Shown: positions 23,380 through 35,428, counted from the stretch's first letter. The stretch is DNA of 64,000 bases from Cryptomeria japonica (GCF_030272615.1 NC_081412.1:667993852-668057851); one strand, 5' to 3'. Program-made: numbers and translations. Notes: generated from the sequence alone by a model not told the origin.

Positions 23380-23820
23380 TCGGTAGGGAAAAATGTTCTT
23401 GCACCGATAGGAAACTCATCCGGTAACTAAGGCATTAGCCTTAGGGGGGGGCAAATTGATGACAGATCTTGCATTACCCCCTGTAGTGGTCTAAAAGCTT
23501 GTTTCAAACATTAGAGAAGTCAATCTGAAGGTTCATCAACGTAGATATGATGGATCTGGGATCCAGTCTGATATGTTGGCAAACATTTATGTTAGTGAGG
23601 AATTAGGGTTCTGCAGGTTAAAAGAGAAAAAGTGATTCATTTTTCATTATCCAACATTCAGAGAAAATAAGAGTGAGTTAAAGGAAAACCAAGGTGATTC
23701 AAAGTGATCTTGAACATTCCCAAGAGAATTCCAATGCATTTAGAGTGAATTTTCAAGAGTCTTTTACCAGTGAAGTTTCTAAGGTATTTCTCAGTTTTTA
23801 GCTATCTTTTTTAAATTGCA
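23380..23820 (+). other. Element B inter-ORF leader
   Basis: About 440 non-coding bases. It holds a purine/G tract (CTTAGGGGGGGGC near 23440) and, at 23605-23660, TTAGGGTT and TTCATTTTTCATTATCC, which resemble the leader of C. It ends directly at the ORF2 ATG. Confidence 0.5.
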
Positions 23821-26648
23821 ATGGATTCTAGATCTTCTCTCTCTTCGATAGATGTTGCTACTCCTATTGTGGTTGATATCAAGGATCATCCACACCCGGT
23901 ATTCAATAAATACCCTCATATTGCGAAGGTTGATGATTCAGTCGGTGAATTTTCTAGGGTTCCTGACAACGTTCTTTATGTTGAGGATATCAGATCTTAC
24001 TTTCACTGCACTCTGGAGGATTTGGGCACATCAAAAATTAAAAACCATGTATATGAAAACATTGTTCGATAAGAATGGTGTGATCAAACTGAAATTTAGA
24101 TATTTGAAGGATCAAGGGTTTATCGACATTTTGGAGATGCCTGAATTTGATGATGAAATCATCCGGTATGTGTTGAGCCGTGTTCATGGTGAGTTTGTGT
24201 GGCTAGAATAACCTCATAAAATCACTAAGGATTCCATTAGGGTGATCATCAGTTTGCCCCAAGTTGGTCAAAGACTGGATAAAAGAAAAATTTCTAACAT
24301 TGAAGTCAATAAGTTATCTAGTACCACATTTAGCAATCAGTCTATGAGGATCAACGCTATCAAAGACAAGCACATGCAATTTTCTAGTATGGTTATTCGG
24401 TACAAGGTAACTCAATCCAACCAGTTAAACTCTATTTCTAGCTTCTATATCTATTGTGCACACAAGATGGTCAAAGAAAATGAAAAATATGATCTATGCC
24501 AGTGAATGTGTGATGAGTATGGGAATCTTGTTGTTTGTCTGATGTTTTTCTTTCTTAATGGGACCCCAGGATCCTGTAAGAGGCAATGGGTGTTTGACAT
24601 TTTAGTAGGGAAGCAAATCAAGGATGCCCTAAGAGATCTAGGATAGGACAAAGACTCCATCTTAAGGGGACATTTCAAGGCTTTTCAGAAGGCAACGAAA
24701 CAAAGGCAAAGAGTACCAGAGCACATTGTTGACAAGTACTCTACTGAGATTTGTTTTATGGTTAAGAAAGATGAAACTCTAATGGAAGAAGTACATCTGA
24801 GGAAGATATGGATAACTAAGATGGGCTATGAAGTTGATGCAAATATCTTGGACCTATATGCCAAGACGCTTATAGATGCCCTGGTAGATGAGACAAAGAA
24901 GACTTTTGGAATTGCAAAACAGAAGGAATTGGAGGTGCAAATAGGATTCAAAAAGAAGAAGAGGGAAGGACAAATAAAGAAGGTAGGATAGGTTGTCCAG
25001 AAGATGTCCACTAAAATCAAATAGATCATTGGATTAGCAGAGTCATCTTCTCCGACAGCAACTGAGGCCTCATCGGTAGCGACAACTGACAAAGGTGTGT
25101 TGAAAAGGAAGAAACTAGAAACCTTTATTGCCCTAGTTGCTTCCGGATCTAAAAATGAAGATGAGTCCTCTAAGATTCCTAAAACTTACATAAGAATTCA
25201 GAGGAAGAAGCCCAAGGAAGGAAAACAATAGAAAACCAAGGTCACTCCTTTGGCAGTCCAAAAGAAAAATTTGAAGGAGAGGAAGCCTATAGAGAAGAGG
25301 AAATCGGTTAAAGAGACAACTCTACTCTTAGTAAGAAGAAGAAATCAGATTTAGATATGGCTCTTGAATCTAGTTAAAGTGTTAAAGTTATCCCTCCTTT
25401 ATATGTTGATGAATTGGTAGAAAAAATTACTAAGGATGGAATTTTGAGCAATATACAACACTACTATGTACATATGGATGATATACAGCAAAGGAAATTG
25501 AGGAAGCAGTTTTGTTATACTTAGATATATATAAGAAATATTTAATTGACAAAGATATATAATAAGTTAGATGCTAGAAGATTATCCGCTCTTGAGGAGG
25601 ACCAACATATAAAGATTGAGGAATTGTTAACTGTCTGTGGTGCAATAATTGATGAAGAGATGTAGAAATGTCTTGAATTTGCTAATAAAACAATTTTTCA
25701 AAGTGGGCACAGGCATGTGAGTCTTATGGTGGGTAGAGTGAATAAAATAGTCAAGGAGACTCATGAGGCATGGGTAAAATTCTTTATTGATAATCCAAAA
25801 TTCTTCACATCACCAGTTATTCCTCCTAAGTTTGACATTCCAGACATCCTGGTTGATGCTAAGGGTAAAGGTATATTAGGTGAAGATCCACCAGTTTTGG
25901 ACAAGAAATTAACTGAGGGTATTCCTCCAACAGTTACAAATGTACAAGAAGCAAAGGTAAATATATTGACAACTAACATTAAGGACAATTTTCCTTCAGT
26001 AATCGGTGTAGATACAATCGAGATTCATGATGTAGAGACAACAGAAATAACTCCACCAAGTGGCGAAGCCACCAGTGCGAATGAGAAGGAGTAGGAAAAA
26101 GAAAACGAATAGAAGGAAGAGGAGAAAGAAAAAGTAGTTGAACAAACTAAAGTGAGGGTACCGACACCATCACTAGTTGTTGGTCCTTCATTGTTGGCAC
26201 TTGACACATCAGGTCAAGTAGATTATAGTCATTTTGAGAAGAAAAATATTGAATAGTTGAGTAGTTCTAAGTTAATGTTTGTTGTAGCTCAGAAGTTAAT
26301 GAAGGAAGGATATGAGGATAAGTAGGTTATTGAGCAAGCCATTCTAGTTTTTTAACATCTTGCATTGGAATACAAGGTAAATCAGGTAGCTAGCCCTTTC
26401 GGTAAGCTAAGAGGTTTGACTGAAAGCATTGCCAAGGAGTTCCAAACTCTTCAACAAGTGTCAAATCGATAATTCATGGAGAGGTATAATGTAGCTAGGA
26501 AGGTCACCTATGATAACATCATCACATCAGTCAAGGCCAAGCTAATAGAAGAATTGAGAAGGATTGATGAAGCTCTTCATCAATATAGTAGTATTTACCA
26601 GTCTTGTACTAACACAACTAAATTAATAGTAGATCGGGAGGTTAAAAT
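23821..26648 (+). pseudogene. Element B ORF2, 5' part
   Basis: Starts MDSRSSLSS. Homology to ORF2 of E and C is visible in order: NVLYVEDIRSYF and LGTSKIKNHVYE; a frameshift near 24060; HGEFVWLE and HKITKDSIRVIISL; LVVCLMFFFLNGT; then VDKYSTEICFMV and ITKMGYEV. A basic stretch (KKKKREGQIKK, KPIEKRKS) and acidic and Glu/Lys segments follow. More than a dozen stops and at least three frameshifts make it the most decayed copy, consistent with B being oldest. Solo LTR D interrupts it at 26648. Confidence 0.72.
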
Positions 26649-28097
26649 TGTTGGCATTTGTGCAAAGCTTGATGACATGATGATATTGTATGTTGTTCTT
26701 TGATGTCAATATGCTGAAGAGTGAACTGAAATATTGAAGAAAGCAAACTGGCAAGACAACCGGTATGATGATGTGAACCGGTAATGCAAAGTGGTGAACC
26801 GATATGTTGGAATGTGAACCAATATCGGGGTTTCATTTGCTATGACTACCGGTTCGTAGTCTCAGCTTCAGGATTTTTGGTTGATGCACTTTAAGTTTGT
26901 GTGATTCGACTGACCATATTTTGTGATGGGCTTGCATTGAAATAGATATCAGATCATGTTGCCATGTCAGCCTTGTGCGCATGAGGAATTTCCTTGAAGA
27001 TCTTGCATGAAGAAGATTGATCCTGTCTACCTCGGGAATGTACGAAGTCTCAGTAAATGGTGGAGAGCGCATGATGGGTTATCAACTTCCATATGCGGCA
27101 AAGAACAAGTGATGGAGAATGTCTTGAGATCTGTTCAAGACTGTTTTATTCAATGCAATGTGATTGAACGATCATGATTAGACCGACTGTATTGATAACC
27201 TAAATGTTTAGGGTTTAGGGTTTATGCTACCAACCTATCTATTTCCTATAAGGTCTATGATGATTTGCATTGTGAAGTTGTTGGCAAATGTTATGTGTGT
27301 ATCCAAGTGAAGAGAGACTTGATTCTTGCCAGACTGGAGAAGTGTGTTGATACCTACAGAGTGTGACTATGGAAGTAAAGGAACTAAAGTGGATCTACAC
27401 TGGCATTGTGTGTTGTTATTAGATCAATGTATTACCTATTGAATTCTAACCATTTCACTAGTTGGAAAATCCCTTAACCAGGTAGCTTGAATAGGCTTTT
27501 GTGTAAATCCTTTAACAGGGTGACTCAAATCAATGAGTTCTTTAAATACTCTTCCGAGGTAACCTTTAACAGGGTTCTAACCTTTAACCGGGTATTTAGC
27601 CATTCCTTGACCGGGTGATCCCTAGCAGGATCGGTTCCTAGCAGAACCTATTGTAAAGTCCTTAACCAGATTAGGCTCCTAACAGAGTAGACTTTAGAAG
27701 AGTTCAAAGAATAGCTTGCTGGTATTCATCCCTACCGTGGTTTTTCCCAGTTGGGTTTCAACGTGAAAAATCAGTGTGTCATGTGATGATTAGTATTTTC
27801 TATTAAGTGGTAATGCATGCTGATCCAGTGGTCTTTATATTTATGATGTATTACTTGTTTATACATATGGTTGAAGTCATAAGGAGATATTAGGTGTGGT
27901 GAAGATCTAAGTGTTACCGGTTTATGTGTTTCATAGTCTCACTATGTTTTACTGGTAGTGCCCTATTTTAGATCGGTGACCCTGTTTACCAGTTAGTTCA
28001 ATCTTTGCATTCAAAGTGGTTTAAGGAATATTTTTGGCTATACTAATTCACCCCCCCTCTCAGTATCGATTGAGTGTTTACTATTCATCATTATTCA
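26649..28097 (+). repeat. Element D: solo LTR (about 1.45 kb) inside B ORF2
   Basis: Starts TGTTGGCATTTG and carries the CCGTGGTTTTTCCC motif near 27738, ACCGGT words and the terminal C run with CTCTCAG near 28055. No PBS, internal region or second LTR is present. AAAAT precedes it, and an A-rich run containing AAAAT follows at 28101-28105; the B ORF2 frame continues when this is taken as the target duplication. The exact 3' end is uncertain by a few bases. Confidence 0.8.
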
Positions 28098-28105
28098 TAA
28101 AAAAT

Positions 28106-28481
28106 AAAGGCAACCAAGGTCTGGTTAGAGCATCTTGCAAATAGTTTTGATGGTACTCAGTCATTGACCAACACTGTTGATGTTCAAATTTTGGTTTCAG
28201 AATCAGAAATATCAGCTTTAGAGAAGGATAGGGACAAGTTAATCCGGTGGGCCAGAGAATTGAGAGGTTTGGTCAATCCCCATCTTAATACCTCATTGCT
28301 TCATAAAAGGGAGTGTATAGAACAGATGGACCAACCCACACCAACAACATTAATAGAAGAAGAATTAAATGCTTACATTCTTAATGGGTTTGTAACAATT
28401 TTGATAACAGTGAAAACATGTTGGGATACTTACTTGGGATTTTTGCAGAGAGCTTACCCAGATATATTCAAGTACATCTAG
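28106..28481 (+). pseudogene. Element B ORF2, 3' end
   Basis: About 125 codons in phase with the sequence before the solo LTR, ending RAYPDIFKYI and a TAG at 28479. Mostly helical, Glu/Lys-rich sequence, like the C-terminal coiled-coil part of ORF2 in C and E. No stop inside this piece. Confidence 0.7.
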
Positions 28482-28716
28482 ATCTGATAAACACAATTTT
28501 AATTATTTCATTCTTTCATTCATTATTTACCCCGACTTTGGAATTGCTATCAAAGGGGGAGAGGTTGGATGTGAAAAATATTTAAGGGACATAAGAAGTA
28601 ATGTATATCTCATGGGGAGTGATCAATTTTTGGGAAGATTTTGCACAGGAACCAGAACAACAATTCTATGGTTTATTTTTCACATGAGTGTTGCCATCTT
28701 TGCCAAAAGGGGAGAT
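28482..28716 (+). other. Element B 3' non-coding region and polypurine tract
   Basis: Two purine tracts, ATCAAAGGGGGAGAGG near 28549 and GCCAAAAGGGGAGAT (28702-28716), the second directly before TGTTTGC. No coding sequence. Confidence 0.75.
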
Positions 28717-28748
28717 TGTTTGCAATTGACACTCCACTGGGATAATGG
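28717..28748 (+). repeat. Element B 3' LTR, first 32 bases
   Basis: TGTTTGCAATTGACAC starts right after the polypurine tract and is cut by the LTR of F at 28749. It cannot be compared with the 5' LTR of B because that part was displaced by A. Confidence 0.65.
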
Positions 28749-30129
28749 TGTTAGACACAATGAGCCACTGAGAGGGGGGGTGTGAATCAGTGATTTACAA
28801 ACTTTTCCCTTTTCTATCCTATGTGTGTATACTGGTTAATATATCTAACAAAAAGTAGACTTACTAGTTAGATGGGAGATTAACACAAATGCAATCACAC
28901 ATGAAAGGGACATCACATAACACCAGATGTACGAGGAAAAACCAAGATGGGAAAAAACTTGGTGAGAAATACTACTAGAGTCTACTGCTGCAATCCAACC
29001 TCATAATGAAAATCTCATTACAATGTTTAGGGCACCAACACAAGGAGCACTAACCCCTAATTTAGGGCACCAACCAAAGAGCACCAACCCCTACACCAAG
29101 ATCCAACTCAGTGATCTTCAATGAACATAATCAATTACAAAAGTTATAGCCTTGTTACAAAAGGAGAATTGTAACTCTAATGCAAATCTCTCTATCGATT
29201 CTTCTCTCTTCAATCCTATGCCAGTTCTATCCTCACCTTCTCACCACAACAACCTTATCTCTTGTTGAAACTCACTCTTTATTGCACCTCGATCTCTACT
29301 ACACCCTTGCCTATTCAGCCTCTTCTCCTTCTTTGTCATTTCTTCTCTCTATTTGTTCTTCTCTCTACCACACTACTACTATCCAGCACTGGTCTTGATA
29401 ACTTAGTCAGATGTCTACCATTTGATTCCTATTGGTTCTCAGCTTGTATTCTCTGCAATATTTTAATACTCTTCTATGCCGGTTCTTTCCCCACCGATAT
29501 TCTCCTCTCATAGACCCATTTCCAGACTACCGATTGCCTCACTATTACTGGTTGAACTCTTCAACCCGATTCTCTCTCACACAGTCTCTCCTCTGATACT
29601 CATTGAATACTTGACTAATTTATTCTCTCACATGCAACAACACTCTCTCATTCATTAGCTACCTTCATCAATTTTGGCTTGCATATTTAAAAAAATGGTT
29701 TTTCCAACAAAAACCAATTCAAACTTTAGGAGGTTAGGGTTTCTTCATCAACCTCGAGGAAAACTAAATCCAATCAGATCTCATCAGATCTGATCACCTT
29801 GATTAATGAACTGCAACACATCAATCAACCCTACCATTTTCATGCCTTCCAGAACACACCTTCCATATTTAGCAATTTTGTTTTAATCTGTCAGTTGATC
29901 TCTTGGTTGATCTCCAGGAATGGTTTCACGATTTCCTTCACCTACCTCAATTTGGTCAATCAGTATGTCCTGGATCTCTATTGTCTATTTCACCTCAAGC
30001 CGCAAACCTTTTCTACACATCCCATAAATCACATAGTCGACATAAATATCAACCTGTTACTATCTAACTCACCGACAACACATTCACCAACCTGCATGCA
30101 TGCCACTAGATTGTCCGCACCCACCTTTG
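28749..30129 (-). repeat. Element F 3' LTR, left part
   Basis: Plus-strand start TGTTAGACAC followed by GAGAGGGGGGGTGTGAATCAG-type sequence, the inverted copia LTR end. AGGAAAAACCAAGATGGGAA near 28934 is the inverted TTTTTCC motif. G interrupts it at 30129. Confidence 0.8.
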
Positions 30130-31783
30130 TGTGTAGGGGAAAAAGTGAGACTAAGTATGGAAACCCTAATCCCACTCTCATACACACTCATGTAATACGA
30201 AAGATCTCAGGGAAGTAATGCACATCAGCTACTTCTTATGAGAAAGAGAGAGTCGTGGATTACCTCATAGGTTTTCTATTCCTTTGTTGTAAATGAGAGA
30301 GGAAAGTTGCAAAATGCAATCTAACCTAGAAAGCTAATAAGCAAGCAAATCCTAATCTAAGAATGCAGATCAAAGAACAACTGATATACTACTGAAAAGT
30401 ACAGATTTGAAGGCAAAATAAGATGTGCACCTATGTCTAAAATCTAAGAAAAAATGTCTGGGACTAGGGTGCCATGCTACTATCCTAATTTTGCAATTCT
30501 GGAGCTACAACTGACATGAGGGATTCTAAGATGCCTAAGTTGTTGATCTATCAAGTCCTGCTTATAGAGGGTAGGACAAGGGTGCCATGCCCCTATCCTG
30601 GGAAGGACTAGGGCACCATGCCCCTATCATTGATAGGTTTTCCACACTTCTGAGGTTTATGGGTGGTGTATATGCTTGTTCTAGACCTGTACTTGCTTCC
30701 AGATTGCTATTTCTGCACCTGCAACTGAAAAAGGAAGGTCTCAGGTGGATATATAGGGTTTTTCCTTAGTCAAACCCCCATGTTGGTTATTTCCACCTCC
30801 ATGAATAACCGATAATATACTGAAAATGTGTGTGCAAGAATCTTGTGTATATGCAAGATCCTAAGAATGAAAGTAAACAACCTAGAGCAACCCTAAAGAG
30901 TAAACCCTAATTTCTTATAATTGAAAATGCCCTAAATCCACAATGCAAAGTGATCTAAAGCATGAATATGAATCAAAATGAAGCTTATGTAAAGACATGA
31001 AAACAACATGAAACCATACCAAACCCTAAGGGAGAGGTACAAGCCAATCATTAGTCAATGATCTCCTATTGTTCTTCTACATCTTTAAAATCCCCCAATT
31101 GATAAAATGATACTTGATGAATATTTGATGGATGAATGTTGAATGTTGTTGAAGACTTCAAAGATCTACTCTTTCACTAAAAAGAAGGCTCTAATACTCA
31201 AAAAACCTTCTCTTAGATTCTTAGAAAAAGATCCCTTCAAATGAAGAAAGAGAGCTTTTAAATATGAAACCCTAGATCTTAATTTCATGTTTAGGCCGAC
31301 CTAGGATTTGAATTTCCCATTGATATTTTGGGGTTAAGTGTTATCATATTATAAGATTGTGCTCCCAAAATTTCAAGAAAAAAGTCGCGGACCATGTGCA
31401 TTCCCACTACATTCCGACCAACTTTTCACAAAATTTTTAGGGTCGTTAGATATGATGATATTAGAGCGCATCCCAAAGTTACAGCTGATTTTGAGATGTT
31501 TTGATATGCAAAATCAGGCCTAAATGGTTCAAATAAGACATAACTAGGGTTTATGATTAAACAATTCATGGGAAGAATAAAATAAAAAGGGGCACACTTA
31601 GGGTAAAGGCCCAACTTTGTAATGTGTAAAGTAATGAGACATGAGCTTAGATTTAATTAAATTAATTAATTAATTTCTTAAAGGAAAATGAAAAAAGCAA
31701 GATGAAAAACACACTAAGGTGGGTGCTAACCTAAGTGTAAAATTGTACTACCCTAACAAGGGTGTACAATTTATGACACTACA
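30130..31783 (-). repeat. Element G 3' LTR (1,654 bp)
   Basis: Pairs with 58505-60157 over its whole length. Holds three copies of a GGG(T/C)(G/A)CCATGC-type word between 30461 and 30625. The short plus-strand ORFs here have no family resemblance. Confidence 0.92.
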
Positions 31784-32849
31784 TTTAGCCCCAACTTTAG
31801 TGGTCATATGACACTATATTCATATGCAAGATAAAGTACAAAAAAGTAAACATCACTTGAAAAAGGGTATATCCATAAGTTGTCGAACAAAGCCCCCATC
31901 AGTATCTGTAGTACACAGTTAGGAACTAAACCCTAAAAAACCACATGTTAGATCACAAAGTCGCCTAATTCTTACTAAGGAAGGTGATGAAATTTGTAGG
32001 TAGCTATATGCCCCCCGGTTTCGACTTTCTTATTTATGAGGTGAAACAAGGTATCATGTTTTCCACTGCGAGTTGTGATAAATATTTTGATGAAGGTAGT
32101 TCATGACAAGGATTGATTACTCATCCAAGAAAATTATGGAACTAACATGAAGTGAGAGGGAGAACTCATGATTTCAACACCATCGACGGTACGAGAATCG
32201 GAGCTTCCTAGTTCAAGATATGATAGATTGAAGAAAAAGTGCAGAAATTAGGGTTTTTACTAAGAAAAACATAAAGTCAAAAAGTGCATAATACATAAAT
32301 ATGAAAGTGATAGCTTCATTTGTCACTTTTTAACTTTTGTCACTATTCAGTGTAGAGGATCCCACATACAAGCCATCATGCCTCAATGCTGACCTAAGCA
32401 ACCTACATGAATGGAGATCCTGCACTAGTTTGTACTTGTCGATCATTTGCTCGACGAGGTAAGTTGACTTACCGTTGGGTGCATTTGATTTTGTCATGTT
32501 TTCATAGTTTTCAGAAGTGATGATGCCATCACCTAGTCTAGGTTAGGGCCCACCCTTTGGACACCTAGGGTCCTAGGGCATCCTGGTCCTCCTAGGGCAC
32601 CATGGTCCCAAGGGGGCACCATGGTCCCCTCTAGCTACCATGGTCCTAGTAGGGCACCCTGATCCACCTAGGGCACCCTGGTCCCTTATCGAGGTGACCA
32701 ACGGTGACACAAGATTAGGCGAGGAATGCTAGGAATGATAGAATGATTTCTCTAAGTAGATGATGATAGATGATTGATCGATTACTGATGAGAGATTGCT
32801 TTGCATTTTGTAGACACTACCATACATCTATGAGTATACCATCGGTCTC
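31784..32849 (-). other. Element G 3' region: polypurine tract and non-coding sequence
   Basis: AAAGTTGGGGCTAAA on the minus strand (31784-31798) abuts the LTR and is the likely polypurine tract. The rest shows no reading frame I can assign, apart from the short tandem repeat at 32545-32685. Confidence 0.65.
32545..32685. repeat. Minisatellite of GGGCACC-TGGTCC units in G
   Basis: Seven or eight imperfect units of 18-20 bases with the core AGGGCACC(A/C)TGGTCC. Related words (GGGCACCATGCCCCTATC) occur in both G LTRs near 30612 and 58988. Confidence 0.82.
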
Positions 32850-34380
32850 ACCTTTTGGAGCCTTCGAGAGTAGGTCTCGATGCGGATAGTAGGAGAGAGA
32901 GATTTTCTTCATTCTGTGGGTTTGTGGGATACGATGACCATGCTAGTTGTCCGATTCCATTTTTCTATGCTTATAGTGTTGATGGAGAGGTGGGATGTAG
33001 ATACCTCGACATTCTTACTTCTAGTGGGGGAGATGACAGTCACCCTAGAGGATGTATACCACATTCTACACCTTCCCATTAGAGGAGAGACTGTCAGATA
33101 TTGATCTGACCACACAGAGAAGGATTACAGGAGAGAGCAAGCATATGCCATGGGGAGAGTGATACACAGTGAGATGAGGGGTCATATTATTATACTCTAG
33201 CTCCTACACCCTACAGGCGAGATTCCATTGGTGAGGTAACTCATGATTGTGACCCTTGCATTAGTTGTGTGCCTAAATGGGCGCAGAACACATATGCATG
33301 GAGGACTCATCTACACCATACGAGCCATGGAGAGATACATGAGAGTATACTCTTGGGGTCGCAGCATGCTTGCGTATCTCTATCACAACCTTAGAGAGTA
33401 TGTATTTGGATAGGGATGTAGCCTTATGACATGCACACTACTACAGGTGTGGATGTTTAAGAATATCACATGCACTAGACTTGGTGGAGCCCCTATAGAG
33501 ATGGTCCCAGAGAAGCCTAGGGTATATGATTATCTACTTACCCATGAGTGGCGATTCGATGATCTCTTGTATTGGAGATTAAGCATGGATAGATTGATAG
33601 CGGGCGGGATCATATGGAGACCCTACCTCAATATGTCTATGTGGGCAGGGCAACACAGACATATGTTAAGCATGTAGAGGAATCATCTACTAGAGGGATG
33701 GTATAGCCACATAGTCATTCCTTTCTACTTCACCTGAGTTCAATGATAGTTTGGGTTCGAGCAGTGTGTTCCTACTGACTTGCCTATATACATCCAATAC
33801 TCACAAGTGATGATGAGGCTAGGAGCAACTCCTAGGCATATGAGTGATGAGATCGACATCACAGACTGAAATGAGTCAGATCAGGACATAGCGATAGATT
33901 ATAGAGATGATTTAGGTGCGCACTAATGATACATCACATGGTGGAGGAGAACATACCTTGGAGCCATTTTCACAGTAGGCTTCCCTGGAGGGAACCACAA
34001 ACCATGGAGATAGTTAGGTGATAGAGAGGGATCTAATGCATCCAAGGAGGATTCAGATGATCAGGGTGACAACACAGATGAGCAAGAGGTAGGAAAAGAT
34101 GGAGGTGATCCTGCTCCTAAAGAGGGAGATCAAGATGGAGATGAGGATGAGGATGAGGAAGAGGATGAGGAGGAAAATGAGGAGGAGGAAGAGGATGATT
34201 CAGGTACAATTCATCACTCCAGAGACAATACCAGGGCCATAGATCCATCGAGTCTCCCACGATAGGTAGAGAGGGGTCCCATAAGGGGTCCTGATCCTGA
34301 TCCTGATCCTCATCAGCCCACATTGACTCTACAAAGACAATATGAGCTGGGAGAGCCTAGCAGGTCTCAGTCTTAGGTAG
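32850..34380 (+). pseudogene. Antisense ORF in G: plant-mobile-domain-like protein, decayed
   Basis: Coding resemblance lies on the strand opposite to G pol. FLHSVGLWD, then DTSTFLLLVGEMTVTLEDV and HILHLPIRGETV, match the hallmark (T)FH...GEMT.TL.DV..L..LP..G of the plant mobile domain (PF10536), found in transposon proteins and in host MAIN/MAIL genes. LLQVWMFKNI, PRVYDYL and THEWRF follow at spacings like that family. At least eight stops are present; the C-terminal part has a long Asp/Glu-rich tract (34110-34200). It could be a captured gene carried by G, like the extra ORFs reported in plant Ty3/gypsy elements. Resemblance is by eye; a profile search would settle it. Confidence 0.65.
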
Positions 34381-35428
34381 TCATTAGCCATGATCCTCAT
34401 TGGTAAGAGAGAGATCCAGGTAATGTGCTCTGTTTTTTCTTAACATATGCAACTTACCTGCTTTAGATTTGATGATATAGAATGTTACTAATGAAAAATA
34501 TCTCTATCCTGTAGCTACCATCCAGGAGTGGCATTCTCTAATTCATAATGTAGTGATAGACCTTATTATGACTACACACATTCTGAGTTCCACACAGATA
34601 CCACATAGATTCCAGAGGAGTGTAAGACGAAATGTGGACGTTTTCTCCCCTATTCGGATGGAGGTGGAGGTCCTATGGGAAAAATTATGACAAACAAAGC
34701 ATGACCTAGCGGCAACACAGATAGAGGCAACCACAAAGGAGTCACTCGCAGTCCGTATCACAATACACCCCCATGGGCCCACCCGAATGGCCAGATTAGG
34801 AGGGGGCATCTAGCCACCATCCTCCTGCTACTAGTCCTAGGGATAGGAGATGATTTTTATGTATTGATGTATATATGATGACACACATGAGTATGTTATT
34901 TTTAATTCTTAAACAATGTACACATTGCTTAGATTAGAAGTAATATATTGAGTAATGAGCATGTATATCTTATTTAATTTCCATGTGATTGATTTCTCAA
35001 TGCTTCATGATTAAATTGATACATGCATGATTTAATTAAATAACTAAGTACTTAATCAAATGCTACTGTAATGATGTAAAGGAAGAATGTATTAAGTATG
35101 AGAACCATATGACTAATGTGATTTAATTAACTCTAATTAAACACAACATGATATGATCCTACTTAACACATAAGAAATTGTATAATATGCTAACACATAT
35201 GAAATGTAAATCCATTGCAATTTACATAAAAAGAATCCAAGACAAATAATATAGTAATGAAAAATGCTTGTCGAGAATGAAGCAATGTAGACCAAACAAT
35301 ATAACATCACTTAATCTTACACTTTAATGAAGATATGCTAGCATATTACCTAATTTTGAAGAAAAATACGTAAAGAGAGAACATAAAGAAGACTAGAAAG
35401 ATAGAGAGAGAGAGAGAGGAAAATAGAA
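34381..35428 (-). other. Non-coding part of G between the antisense ORF and integrase
   Basis: AT-rich, no assignable ORF. Contains a short (AG)n microsatellite at 35403-35419 next to the end of the integrase frame. Confidence 0.6.

Larger units (their letters stand above)
5976..28748 (+). mobile_element. Element B: pol-less LTR element with gag-like ORF1 and ORF2, carrying A, C, D and F
   Basis: The oldest layer visible. After removal of C and D its parts read in order: LTR end, PBS, ORF1 (coiled coil and knuckles), leader, ORF2, polypurine tract, start of the 3' LTR. The frame of ORF1 continues exactly across C, and that of ORF2 across D, when one copy of each duplication is kept. No RT, integrase, protease or RNase H segment was found in any of its pieces. 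A truncates its 5' LTR; F interrupts its 3' LTR 32 bases in. Confidence 0.82.

Noticed and set aside
9998-28481. ORF2 as a retroviral-type envelope gene
   Set aside because: No signal peptide, convincing membrane anchor or cleavage site is visible in any of the three copies. A link to plant envelope-like proteins stays possible but is not claimed.
29180-30218. Chain of plus-strand ORFs (72, 83 and 139 codons) in the LTR of F
   Set aside because: They lie antisense within LTR sequence, show no family motifs and overlap one another in different frames.
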